A stretch of 14,352 nt of DNA. It comes from Chloroflexi bacterium RBG_16_48_8 (GTDB taxonomy: Bacteria > Chloroflexota > Anaerolineae > Anaerolineales > E44-bin32). A program made the position numbers and the translations under genes. The notes under the pieces are model-generated. The model searched no databases. It was not told where the DNA came from and was given only the letters and a program-made list of their open reading frames with translations. Positions 1 through 7,283 of the stretch are shown piece after piece. Each line of letters starts with the position of its first letter. The first letter of the stretch is position 1. Where the stretch lies: assembly GCA_001795115.1 (NCBI GenBank), contig MGNI01000111.1:11083-25434 (forward strand), read 5' to 3'.

Positions 1-1
1 A

Positions 2-592
2 CGACTTGTTGCTAATCCGGGATGCTATCCCACCAGCGCACTGCTAGCTCTGCAACCAGTCCTGATAAATGAACTTTTCACTGGGCCGGTAATCATGGAT
101 GCCAAATCTGGGGTTTCAGGTGCCGGAAGAAAACCGAAGCTCACAACTCACTTTGTCGAAGTTGCTGGCAATCTCAGCCCCTACAATATCGGTCGGATGC
201 ACCGCCATCTTCCAGAAATAGAACAAGCCTTTGCCTGGTGGTCCTCCACACCACCCTCCCTGATCTTCTGCCCTCATCTGATCCCAGCACCACGCGGTCT
301 GCTCTCTACGATTTATGTCCACCTTCGATCAGGTTGGAATGAGGGCAGGGTGCGCGAACTCTATCAAGAGACCTACGCTGACGAAGTTTTCATAGAAGTG
401 CTGCCAGAGGGGGAAGCGGCGACCTATGCTCATGTAAATTACACTAACCGTTGTGTTATTGGCATAACCGTCGCTGCGGACACCCTCATACTCACTTCTG
501 CAATCGACAACTTACTCAAGGGTGCTTCGGGACAGGCTTTGCAAAACCTGAATGTGATGTTTGAGCTCGAGGAAACCAATGGACTAGTCTAG
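2..592 (+). CDS. argC: N-acetyl-gamma-glutamyl-phosphate reductase, C-terminal part (5' end outside window)
   Basis: This enzyme reduces N-acetylglutamyl-5-phosphate with NADPH to the semialdehyde, the third step from glutamate to ornithine. The frame is open from base 2, and only the last 196 residues are present; roughly the first 140-150 residues (the NADP-binding domain) are cut off by the window edge. The visible part begins at the active site: the NPGCYPT motif has its catalytic cysteine at bases 23-25. It is followed by SGAGRKP, the HRHLPEIEQ motif carrying the family histidine, and the PHLIPAPRGLLSTIYV stretch, all typical of ArgC. The internal ATG at base 95 is not the true start, because the conserved sequence lies upstream of it. 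A LysY role (lysine via LysW) is the main alternative, but the neighbouring argA, argJ, argG and argH make arginine far more likely. argB follows after 20 bases. Confidence 0.96.
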   Translation, partial: RLVANPGCYPTSALLALQPVLINELFTGPVIMDAKSGVSGAGRKPKLTTHFVEVAGNLSPYNIGRMHRHLPEIEQAFAWWSSTPPSLIFCPHLIPAPRGLLSTIYVHLRSGWNEGRVRELYQETYADEVFIEVLPEGEAATYAHVNYTNRCVIGITVAADTLILTSAIDNLLKGASGQALQNLNVMFELEETNGLV

Positions 593-612
593 GCCGGGAA
601 GGAAGGCTCATC

Positions 613-1413
613 ATGCGTGTGATCAAGATCGGCGGGAACGAATTAACTATATCCGGTTTCATTGAAGACTTTGCCAAAGTACTGGAGAAGCTGGCAGAAC
701 CTGCAATTGTTGTCCACGGCGGTGGAAAGGAAATTGATGAACTTCAGTTCCAACTCGGACAACAACCCATCAAAATCCAGGGGATGAGGCGAACCGACAC
801 GAATGCCCTCAATGCCGCGATGATGATCCTATGCGGCTTGGTTAGCAAAAAGCTTGTAGCGGGGTTAATCAACGCCGGTGTGGACGCCGTTGGATTGAGT
901 GGTGTGGACGGTGGGATGCTTCGTGCCAAAAAACATAAACATCCTAATTTGGACTTGGGGTTCGTGGGTGAAATTGTCGATGTTCGCAGCGACCTGCTTT
1001 TTTATTTATCAAGCCGTGGAATGATGCCTGTCATCTCACCCATCTCTCTTGGTGATGATGGTCAAATCTACAATGTAAATGCGGATGAAGCTGCCAGCTG
1101 TATTGCAATATCCATTCACGCTCACGCAATCGATTTCATTTCCAATGTCCCTGGTGTTGTGAAGGATGATGAGCTTATTCCCCTTCTCACTGAACAAGAA
1201 TCCGAGCATCTCATCCTCAAGGGCGCTATCAACAGCGGAATGGTCCCGAAAGTTCGAGCGGCATTTAAGGCAGCAAAAGGGGGAGTCCCGAATGTCCGGA
1301 TTGTTGACCTCAACAACCTAGCTCAGGAAGGTGGTACACACATCCTCTGCAAGGAAACAATACATCCATCTGAAGCGATGCGAATATATCCTGGAGGAAG
1401 CAATGAACCCTGA
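613..1413 (+). CDS. argB: Acetylglutamate kinase
   Basis: ArgB phosphorylates N-acetylglutamate with ATP, the second step to ornithine. The protein has 266 residues. Its landmarks are VIKIGG at residues 3-8 (lysine 5 for phosphate), HGGGKEID at 35-42, the GMRRTD substrate loop near 57-62, NVNADEAA at 154-161 (aspartate 158) and INSGMVPKV at 206-214 (lysine 213). The lysines and aspartate match the catalytic set known from E. coli. The chain starts directly at the first beta strand, so the extra N-terminal helix of arginine-inhibited hexameric family members is missing. The start is supported by an AAGGAAGG sequence about 7 bases upstream. The last 11 bases overlap argD, whose Shine-Dalgarno sequence lies inside argB. 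The related LysZ is an alternative, but no lysW or lysX is seen. Confidence 0.95.
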   Translation: MRVIKIGGNELTISGFIEDFAKVLEKLAEPAIVVHGGGKEIDELQFQLGQQPIKIQGMRRTDTNALNAAMMILCGLVSKKLVAGLINAGVDAVGLSGVDGGMLRAKKHKHPNLDLGFVGEIVDVRSDLLFYLSSRGMMPVISPISLGDDGQIYNVNADEAASCIAISIHAHAIDFISNVPGVVKDDELIPLLTEQESEHLILKGAINSGMVPKVRAAFKAAKGGVPNVRIVDLNNLAQEGGTHILCKETIHPSEAMRIYPGGSNEP

Positions 1414-2596
1414 GGAAGTTCAAGAAGCGGAAAACGATTTACTCGTCCCTACTTACAAGCGTCCATCACCCGTGTTTGTGCATGGCGAAGGCGTCTTTCT
1501 TTTTGATAGCACAGGAAAAAAGTATCTTGATTTCGCTAGCGGAATTGCAGTGACAGCCTTAGGTCACAGTGATTCGGAATGGATCTCCGCTGTCGTCGAT
1601 CAAGCCCAGAAGTTGACACACGTCAGCAATTTATTCCACACAATACCCCATGTTGAATTGGCTCAACGATTGGTGGCGTCATCCTTCGCAGACCGTGTTT
1701 TCTTCTCCAACTCAGGGACAGAGGCGAATGAAGCGGCGTTCAAGTTCGCAAGGAAATGGGGCCGCATGAAACATGGTGCGGAGAAGACGGATATTATTGC
1801 CTTCACGAATGGTTTTCACGGTCGCACCTATGGAGCGCTCTCTCTCACCCATAAATCCAAGTATCGTGAGCCATTCCTGCCGCTTGTAGCGGGAGTGACT
1901 TTCGTACCCTTCAATGATCTGGATGCTGTACATCGAGCCGTAACAAGTCGAACCTGTGCAGTCATTGTGGAACCTATACAAGGTGAAGGGGGTGTACATC
2001 CTGCTTCGACAACTTTCCTGCAGGGATTACGGTCCCTATGCAATGAACAGGAAGTTCTTCTTATCCTGGATGAGATCCAATGCGGATTGGGCCGGACGGG
2101 CTACCTGTGGGCACATGAAGCTTATGGGATCACCCCCGACATCATGACTCTGGCTAAACCTCTGGCTGGAGGTTTACCCATTGGAGCAACTCTGGTTACA
2201 GAGGGGGTCTCTAACCTTATTGAGGTTGGCGATCACGGCTGCACTTTCGGGGCGGGCCCCTTGGTATGCCGGGCAGCTCAGGTCGTTTTCGACCGAGTCT
2301 CCCAGCCATCCTTTTTGGAGGCTGTCCGTTCAAATGCAGAAAGCTTGATTCAAGCACTGCAATCTTTACCCACCCATCACATTGGTGAGGTACGTAGTGC
2401 GGGCCTCCTTGTGGGGATCGAATTCGACGTGCCCGTTCAACCCCTCCTCCAGTCTGCAATGGAGCGGGGTTTGATTGTGATCAGCGCGGGGGAGAACGTG
2501 CTGCGTATTTGTCCGCCTCTCATCATCAGCCCAGTACAACTCGCCAATGGGGTGGAAATCCTTAGGGAGTGTCTCCCCGGTTTGGAAACACAATGA
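1403..2596 (+). CDS. argD: Acetylornithine aminotransferase
   Basis: This is a class III PLP aminotransferase that moves an amino group from glutamate to N-acetylglutamate semialdehyde, giving N-acetylornithine. It has 397 residues, normal for the family. Visible motifs are SNSGTEANEAA (residues 102-112, cofactor phosphate loop), FTNGFHGRT (134-142), ILDEIQCGLGRTG (221-233, the aspartate that holds the pyridine nitrogen) and TLAKPLAGG (249-257) with lysine 252 as the Schiff-base residue. The ATG at 1403 is chosen because GGAGG lies six bases upstream and the family alignment begins there; a frame reaching back to 1331 would run deep into argB. The usual HGTTFGG loop reads HGCTFGAGP (278-286), keeping the second threonine. 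The stop overlaps the next start as ATGA. Confidence 0.95.
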   Translation: MNPEEVQEAENDLLVPTYKRPSPVFVHGEGVFLFDSTGKKYLDFASGIAVTALGHSDSEWISAVVDQAQKLTHVSNLFHTIPHVELAQRLVASSFADRVFFSNSGTEANEAAFKFARKWGRMKHGAEKTDIIAFTNGFHGRTYGALSLTHKSKYREPFLPLVAGVTFVPFNDLDAVHRAVTSRTCAVIVEPIQGEGGVHPASTTFLQGLRSLCNEQEVLLILDEIQCGLGRTGYLWAHEAYGITPDIMTLAKPLAGGLPIGATLVTEGVSNLIEVGDHGCTFGAGPLVCRAAQVVFDRVSQPSFLEAVRSNAESLIQALQSLPTHHIGEVRSAGLLVGIEFDVPVQPLLQSAMERGLIVISAGENVLRICPPLIISPVQLANGVEILRECLPGLETQ

Positions 2597-3135
2597 TCGA
2601 TAGAGTATTCAGCCTGCGTCCAGCCATTGCCTCCGATGTCATCGTCATCGCCAGACTGGTCGAGGTCTATGCTCGTGATGGAGAAATCCTGCCTCGTCCG
2701 GAAGGAGCCATTCGCGAAAGCATTATGAATTGGATCGTGGTCACTGACGGTGTAAGGATCGTGGCCTGCGGTTCCTTGTTGCCCTATACATCGAAATTGG
2801 CTGAGATTCGTTCACTAGTGGTTGACGACTCAGTCAAAAGAAAAGGGCTTGGGACCATGGTCGTCCGGGCGCTCATTACGATGGCTCGTCAAAATGGATT
2901 TGAATCGCTTTTCGCTCTGACGCGGATCGTCCCTTTCTTTGAGCAACTTGGTTTTACCCGGATAGATAAGGCTACTTTCCCACAGAAAATATGGCGGGAT
3001 TGCTGTCAGTGCCCGATTCAAAAGAACTGTGATGAACAGGCTGTCGCCTTACAACTGAGCAAACTCAATTCAATCCCTTGTCAGCCTGCTTTTCAAATAC
3101 AAGGAGATCGATATGAATCAATCCAAAATAAATAA
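2593..3135 (+). CDS. argA: N-acetylglutamate synthase, short GNAT type
   Basis: This gene makes N-acetylglutamate from glutamate and acetyl-CoA, the entry step of the pathway. The 180-residue protein is a single GNAT domain without the kinase-like domain of the long E. coli ArgA. It shows the pattern of the short synthases: RPAIASDV near the start, LPRPEGAI (33-40), ACGSLLPY (58-65), LAEIRSLVVDDSVKRKGLG (69-87, acetyl-CoA loop), FFEQLGF (115-121) and the KIWRDCCQCPIQKNCDE end (132-148) with its cysteine cluster. In the acetyl-CoA loop the usual Q/R is a lysine (KRKGLG). The last 25 residues after ALQLSK look unconserved, and the final ones are encoded over the ribosome site and start of argG. 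ATG 2593 (ATGA overlap with argD) is preferred to GTG 2569, which has poor spacing to its nearest purine tract. Confidence 0.88.
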   Translation: MIDRVFSLRPAIASDVIVIARLVEVYARDGEILPRPEGAIRESIMNWIVVTDGVRIVACGSLLPYTSKLAEIRSLVVDDSVKRKGLGTMVVRALITMARQNGFESLFALTRIVPFFEQLGFTRIDKATFPQKIWRDCCQCPIQKNCDEQAVALQLSKLNSIPCQPAFQIQGDRYESIQNK

Positions 3136-4375
3136 AGTGGTACTTGCGTACTCGGGCGGTTTGGATACAACCGTCATCGTTCCGTGGCTGCGTGAAAACT
3201 ACGGCTGTGAAGTGATCTGCTTCTGCGCCGATGTTGGTCAGGGCGAGGAACTGGAAGATTTAGAGGCAAAAAGCCTGTCTTCGGGTGCCAGCAAGTTTGT
3301 ATTGAGAGATCTGCGGGAGGAATTCGCCAGGGATTTCCTTTTCCCCATGCTTCAATCCAGTGCGATTTACGAACAGCAATATCTTCTTGGAACCGCAATC
3401 GCACGACCCTTGATCGCCAAATATCAGATTGCGATCGCCGAGGAGGAAGGCGCAGAAGCATTGGCCCACGGCTGTACCGGAAAAGGCAATGATCAAGTCC
3501 GTTTTGAATTATCTTATAAAGCGCTCAATCCTACTTTACAAGTGATTGCCCCATGGCGAGAATGGGATATCCGATCTCGGGAGGATGCATTAGAGTATGC
3601 CAGAGCTCGCCATATTCCCACATCCTCCAACTCCAAATCCATTTACAGCCGTGATCGCAATCTCTGGCATCTCTCCCATGAAGGCGGGTTATTGGAGGAT
3701 CCATCTCAGTCACCGGAGGAGTCCATGTGGCAATGGACATCTTCACCAGAGAACGCCCCCGATCTGCCAGAAGAAATATTGATCGATTTCGAAGCCGGCA
3801 AACCCGTCTCGGTGAATGGCGACAAGCTCTCCCCCGCGACATTGATTGAAAAGCTCAACCTCATAGGCGCACGTCATGGCGTCGGACGCGTCGATTTGGT
3901 CGAAAACCGTTTGGTGGGAATGAAATCTCGAGGTGTGTACGAGACACCCGGAGGTACGATCCTCCATATCGCCCACAGGGAGTTGGAATCTCTATGTCTG
4001 GATCGAGACACCTTGCATTTCAAACAACATGTGGCCTTACGATATGCTGAGTTGGTTTATTTTGGCAAATGGTTCACCACCTTGCGTGAGGACTTGCAGC
4101 TCTTCATCAGTAAGACGCAAGAATCCATCACCGGTTGGGTACGTCTCAGACTCTATAAAGGGAATGTCATCGTATTTGGCCGCCAAAGCCCGAACAGCCT
4201 TTACCGGGAGGATTTTGCCACTTTCGGGCAGGATGATGTTTACGATCAGGCGGATGCCAAAGGTTTCATCGAACTGTTCAGCCTGCATATGAAAGTACAA
4301 GCCATGATGGAAGTCAGCAATGGGGGGAAGACACGTTATCAAAGCCCGGACTATAGCATCTTCAAGAGGGATTAG
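3113..4375 (+). CDS. argG: Argininosuccinate synthase
   Basis: ArgG joins citrulline and aspartate using ATP to make argininosuccinate in the cytoplasm. The 420-residue protein has the N-type ATP pyrophosphatase loop AYSGGLDTT (12-20), YLLGTAIARPLIAK (90-103), HGCTGKGNDQVRFE (119-132) and the synthase-domain block SRDRNLWHLSHEGGLLEDP (179-197). All are hallmarks of the family, and the length is normal. An AAGGAG sequence at 3101-3106 sets the start, inside the 3' end of argA; the two genes overlap by 23 bases, implying coupled translation. The stop codon TAG is followed at once by the ATG of argJ. No ornithine carbamoyltransferase gene is seen nearby to supply citrulline. Confidence 0.98.
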   Translation: MNQSKINKVVLAYSGGLDTTVIVPWLRENYGCEVICFCADVGQGEELEDLEAKSLSSGASKFVLRDLREEFARDFLFPMLQSSAIYEQQYLLGTAIARPLIAKYQIAIAEEEGAEALAHGCTGKGNDQVRFELSYKALNPTLQVIAPWREWDIRSREDALEYARARHIPTSSNSKSIYSRDRNLWHLSHEGGLLEDPSQSPEESMWQWTSSPENAPDLPEEILIDFEAGKPVSVNGDKLSPATLIEKLNLIGARHGVGRVDLVENRLVGMKSRGVYETPGGTILHIAHRELESLCLDRDTLHFKQHVALRYAELVYFGKWFTTLREDLQLFISKTQESITGWVRLRLYKGNVIVFGRQSPNSLYREDFATFGQDDVYDQADAKGFIELFSLHMKVQAMMEVSNGGKTRYQSPDYSIFKRD

Positions 4376-5596
4376 ATGAACGAGCTTCGAAATGGACACA
4401 TTACCTCACCATCGGGTTTTTTGGCTTCCGCGATAGCTTGTGGGCTGAAGAACAGCCGCGATCTCGACCTGACCCTTTTACTTTCTGAAAATGATTGCTG
4501 TGGAGCTGGTGTATTTACCTGTAATAGACTCCCGGCTGCCCCAGTGATCCTTGATAAAGAAACCCTGGAAGCCAATCCAACGCGATTACGGGGAATCGTG
4601 GCCAATGCAGGCATCGCTAACGCCTGCACCGGCTCGGCCGGCCTTGAAGCCGCCCGAGCCAGCCAACAGCTTGCCGCGATAGCTCTACACTGCGCTCCCG
4701 AAGCCATCCTGGTGCTTTCCACTGGGGTTATCGGCGTACCATTAGACATGAGAAAAATCTCTTCCGGTATCCAATCCGCTGCAAAGAACCTCTCCCCTGA
4801 GAATGGCCTGGATGCAGCTCGAGCCATCATGACCACCGACACCCAACCAAAACACGCTGCATATTGCCTTCCCTTCTCAGAAGGAACGGTGACCATTGGG
4901 GGCATCGCAAAAGGTGCTGGGATGATCCATCCCAATATGGCCACGATGTTAGCTGTGCTCACCACCGATGCCCTCCTACAATCGGATAAGCTGCAAGAGT
5001 TGCTTCAGGAAGCAGTGGATGAAACCTTCAACTGCATCTCTGTCGACGGTGACACGAGCACCAATGACACAGTCTTGCTTCTGGCTAATGGTGCGAGCGG
5101 TGTGTCCGTCCAAACCGAGGAGAGGTTGAGGATTTTTGCACATGCCTTAAAAGAGCTGTGCCGCACATTAGCACACGCTATTATCCGGGATGGTGAAGGC
5201 GCCTCAAAGTTTATCACCATCGAGGTTGCCGAGGCTGGTAGGGAGGCAGAGGCTAGATCCGTGGCTCAAACCATCGCTACCTCACCTCTCGTCAAAACCG
5301 CCTTTGCTGGTGGAAACCCAAATTGGGGCAGGATCTTAGCCGCGGCTGGACGAGCAGGTGTTGAATTAGATCCAGCGCGGATAAAACTTTGGATTGGCTC
5401 AAGGGACGGAAAAGAATTACAGTTGGTTGACAACGGATCTCCCCTCACCTATGATCAAGCCCAAGCGGAAGCTATCTTCTGCGCACCCGAATTCACCGTG
5501 CGACTTTCTCTTGGAATGGGAAATACCTCAATAACTTATTGGACCTGTGACTTGACGCATGAATATGTGTCCATTAATGCCGATTATCGAACTTAG
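4376..5596 (+). CDS. argJ: Glutamate N-acetyltransferase / ornithine acetyltransferase
   Basis: ArgJ moves the acetyl group from N-acetylornithine to glutamate, releasing ornithine and regenerating acetylglutamate; bifunctional members also use acetyl-CoA. The 406-residue protein belongs to the self-cleaving ArgJ family. The cleavage motif KGAGMIHPNMATML spans residues 179-192, with threonine 190 as the nucleophile and new N terminus, so alpha and beta chains are expected. STGVIG (115-120) supplies the oxyanion-hole Thr-Gly. Further matches are DGDTSTND, GNPNWGRILAAAGRAG and the ending INADYRT. It begins immediately after the argG stop, with AAGAGGGA ahead of it. Whether this copy is mono- or bifunctional cannot be read from sequence alone; the separate synthase gene two positions upstream makes monofunctional possible. 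Confidence 0.97.
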   Translation: MNELRNGHITSPSGFLASAIACGLKNSRDLDLTLLLSENDCCGAGVFTCNRLPAAPVILDKETLEANPTRLRGIVANAGIANACTGSAGLEAARASQQLAAIALHCAPEAILVLSTGVIGVPLDMRKISSGIQSAAKNLSPENGLDAARAIMTTDTQPKHAAYCLPFSEGTVTIGGIAKGAGMIHPNMATMLAVLTTDALLQSDKLQELLQEAVDETFNCISVDGDTSTNDTVLLLANGASGVSVQTEERLRIFAHALKELCRTLAHAIIRDGEGASKFITIEVAEAGREAEARSVAQTIATSPLVKTAFAGGNPNWGRILAAAGRAGVELDPARIKLWIGSRDGKELQLVDNGSPLTYDQAQAEAIFCAPEFTVRLSLGMGNTSITYWTCDLTHEYVSINADYRT

Positions 5597-5662
5597 AAAA
5601 CCTCGAAACCTTCAAGGGGTGATAGGAGGGTAACAGCGTTTCACAAATCGTAAGGAAGCAGG

Positions 5663-5691
5663 TTGAAAATGAAACATTAGGCTGTTCTTAT
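5663..5691 (+). promoter_or_regulatory. Weak candidate sigma-70-type promoter for argH
   Basis: TTGAAA at 5663-5668 is followed after 17 bases by TCTTAT at 5686-5691, which matches the -10 consensus at four of six positions. It lies about 110 bases before argH in the only long gap of the arginine block. Such matches occur by chance in AT-rich spacers, so this is a guess. Confidence 0.22.
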
Positions 5692-5769
5692 AGCAAGTAA
5701 TAAATCCCTTCGGCTTCCAATCCATCTGTTTATTATCGACCGATCCTACCAATCAGATCCGAAAAGTTA

Positions 5770-5795
5770 AAGGAGGTAATTCTAGATAGAGGAGA
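5770..5795 (+). promoter_or_regulatory. Double Shine-Dalgarno region before argH
   Basis: AAAGGAGGT at 5770-5778 is a near-perfect match to the 16S rRNA 3' end, but it lies about 20 bases before the argH ATG, too far for normal use, and no start codon follows it at the usual distance. A second sequence, AGAGGAGA (5788-5795), has correct spacing to ATG 5800 and probably sets the start. The first could act as a standby site. Confidence 0.6.
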
Positions 5796-5799
5796 CCTT

Positions 5800-7203
5800 A
5801 TGAATGATGGCTTTCAACATTTCAACCTCTGGGGAGAGCGGACATCCAAATCAATAGATCCCCTTGTGATGAAACTCAATGCCAGCTTTGCATTCGATGT
5901 GCGCTTGTATCAGGAAGATATTGATTCAAGCCTGGCCTGGGCGCGCGGTTTGGTACTGGTGGGAGTGCTATCCCAAAAAGAACTGTTAACAATCTGCCAG
6001 GGTCTCGAAACAATTCGCCTGGAATTCCTTGAGGAGAGATTTAATCCCAGCCCTTCTGATGAAGATATACATACGGCGGTCGAGCGCCGTCTAATGGAGA
6101 TCATCGGCCCCACAGCAGGGAAACTGCACACCGGCCGCAGTCGTAACGATCAGGTTGCTACAGATTTTCGTCTCTGGGTGATGCGCGCATGTGATGCGCT
6201 TCTTCCCACCATCATAGATCTATGTCAAGCTCTGCTTGAACGCGCAGAGGCAGGTCGCGAGGTGGTATTACCTGGCTATACCCATCTGCAGCATGCCCAA
6301 CCGATCACATGGGCGCATTGGATCCTTTCCCATTTCTGGTCTCTGATCCGGGATAAGGGACGTTTCGCAGCAGTGCGTGACTCTGCTGCTATCCTCCCAC
6401 TGGGATCCGGTGCCTTGGCTGGAACATCTTTTCCCATCAACCGACAGGCAATCGCCGAGGAGTTGGGATTTAAAGCGATCTCACAAAATAGCATTGATGC
6501 TGTCGCGGATCGCGACTTCGCCTTGGAGTTCCTCTTCGCCCTCGCCCTTATGGGTGTTCATCTCAGCCGATTTTCGGAGATGCTCATTCTCTTCAACAGC
6601 CGTGAGTTTGGGTTCGTTGAATTGGACGAGGCTTACACAACGGGGTCGAGCCTGATGCCCCAGAAAAAAAATCCTGATCCACTGGAGCTGGCTCGTGGAA
6701 AAACCGGTCGCCTGATTGGCCATCTTACCAGCCTGTTGGTCACACTGAAAAGTCTCCCTTCAGCTTACGATAAAGATCTCCAGGAAGATAAGGAACCGGT
6801 ATTCGACGCATTCGACACTGCCTCCTCCCTGCTCCCCGTTCTAAGTGGACTGATAAGAACCCTTACATTAAATCCAAATCGGATGGCAGCACAGTTGGAG
6901 CCGGCCTTGCTGGCAACGGATATCACCGATGAACTGGTGCGAAGAGGTGTGCCATTCCGTGAAGCACATCGATGGGTCAGTCGGGCTGTGCGAGTGGCTG
7001 AGGAGCGAGGTGTTCCCCTCAACAGCCTTCAACAAGAAGACCTGCGGTTGATTAACGAACGCTTTGAAATGGACCTGAGCCAGGTGCTTGATATCCATTC
7101 ATCGTTGGAGAAGAGAACAGCTTCAGGTGGCACCTCACAAAGCGCACTTTCCACCCAAATCCTTGCTGCCCATCAAGCTCTTGGGAGGTCTTCGAGCAAG
7201 TGA
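5800..7203 (+). CDS. argH: Argininosuccinate lyase
   Basis: ArgH splits argininosuccinate into arginine and fumarate, the last step of the pathway. It belongs to the fumarase/aspartase superfamily and is expected to be a homotetramer. The 467-residue protein has LWGERTSKSID near the N terminus, TGRSRNDQVATD (111-122), GYTHLQHAQPITWAHW (159-174, with the conserved histidine 162) and the superfamily signature TGSSLMPQKKNPD (281-293), whose serine 283 is the expected catalytic base. The length is normal. The start is set by AGAGGAGA just upstream. It reads in the same direction as the other arg genes but is separated from argJ by a leader of 203 bases, so it may have its own promoter. A GC-rich hairpin follows five bases after the stop. 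Confidence 0.98.
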   Translation: MNDGFQHFNLWGERTSKSIDPLVMKLNASFAFDVRLYQEDIDSSLAWARGLVLVGVLSQKELLTICQGLETIRLEFLEERFNPSPSDEDIHTAVERRLMEIIGPTAGKLHTGRSRNDQVATDFRLWVMRACDALLPTIIDLCQALLERAEAGREVVLPGYTHLQHAQPITWAHWILSHFWSLIRDKGRFAAVRDSAAILPLGSGALAGTSFPINRQAIAEELGFKAISQNSIDAVADRDFALEFLFALALMGVHLSRFSEMLILFNSREFGFVELDEAYTTGSSLMPQKKNPDPLELARGKTGRLIGHLTSLLVTLKSLPSAYDKDLQEDKEPVFDAFDTASSLLPVLSGLIRTLTLNPNRMAAQLEPALLATDITDELVRRGVPFREAHRWVSRAVRVAEERGVPLNSLQQEDLRLINERFEMDLSQVLDIHSSLEKRTASGGTSQSALSTQILAAHQALGRSSSK

Positions 7204-7207
7204 AGAA

Positions 7208-7243
7208 CCCCGCAGCTGCGGGGCATCTTGGCGGATGTTTTTT
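7208..7243 (+). terminator. Likely intrinsic terminator of the argH transcript
   Basis: A perfect 16-base palindrome, CCCCGCAGCTGCGGGG (7208-7223), starts five bases after the argH stop and can form a six-pair GC stem with a four-base loop. The nearest T run (six T at 7238-7243) begins 14 bases further on, and a small CATC/GATG stem (7224-7227 and 7234-7237) sits directly before it. The parts are not in textbook order, so termination is likely but not certain. Confidence 0.55.
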
Positions 7244-7283
7244 ATCCGCCGGATGTTTTTTATCCGCCGGATGATGCACATCC
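7230..7283. repeat. Tandem 18-base palindromic repeat
   Basis: The unit GGATGTTTTTTATCCGCC occurs twice without change, at 7233-7250 and 7251-7268, directly joined. Because GGAT and ATCC are complementary, each unit is a small hairpin with a T-rich loop. With the preceding GGC the first copy makes a seven-pair stem (GGCGGAT/ATCCGCC, 7230-7250). A related hairpin, GGATG-ATGCA-CATCC, follows at 7269-7283. The junction between copies is itself palindromic (ATCCGCCGGAT), so alternative pairings are possible. Confidence 0.85.

Larger units (their letters stand above)
5597..5799 (+). other. argJ-argH spacer and argH leader
   Basis: This is a 203-base stretch with no credible reading frame. It is by far the largest gap in the arginine block, where the other genes touch or overlap. 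A pair of GGAAGC/GCTTCC inverted copies sits about 50 bases apart (5654-5659 and 5713-5718). I see no strong terminator after argJ, so read-through into argH is possible. No ARG-box-like palindrome was recognised. Confidence 0.6.

Noticed and set aside
1331..1402. Longer argD reading frame beginning at 1331
   Set aside because: The extra 24 residues overlap the argB C terminus, show no aminotransferase resemblance, and the ATG at 1403 has a strong ribosome site.
2569..2592. GTG start for the N-acetylglutamate synthase
   Set aside because: Its purine-rich tract lies only one or two bases upstream, and the conserved protein begins after the ATG at 2593 that overlaps the argD stop.
2..2596. Reading argC-argB-argD as lysine genes lysY-lysZ-lysJ
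   Set aside because: The LysW carrier and LysX ligase genes are absent, while argA, argG, argJ and argH follow in the same block.
4372..4965. 197-codon frame on the minus strand opposite argJ
   Set aside because: It mirrors the codon pattern of argJ, has no ribosome site and resembles no family. Other long antisense frames in argB, argG, argH and cimA were dropped for the same reason.
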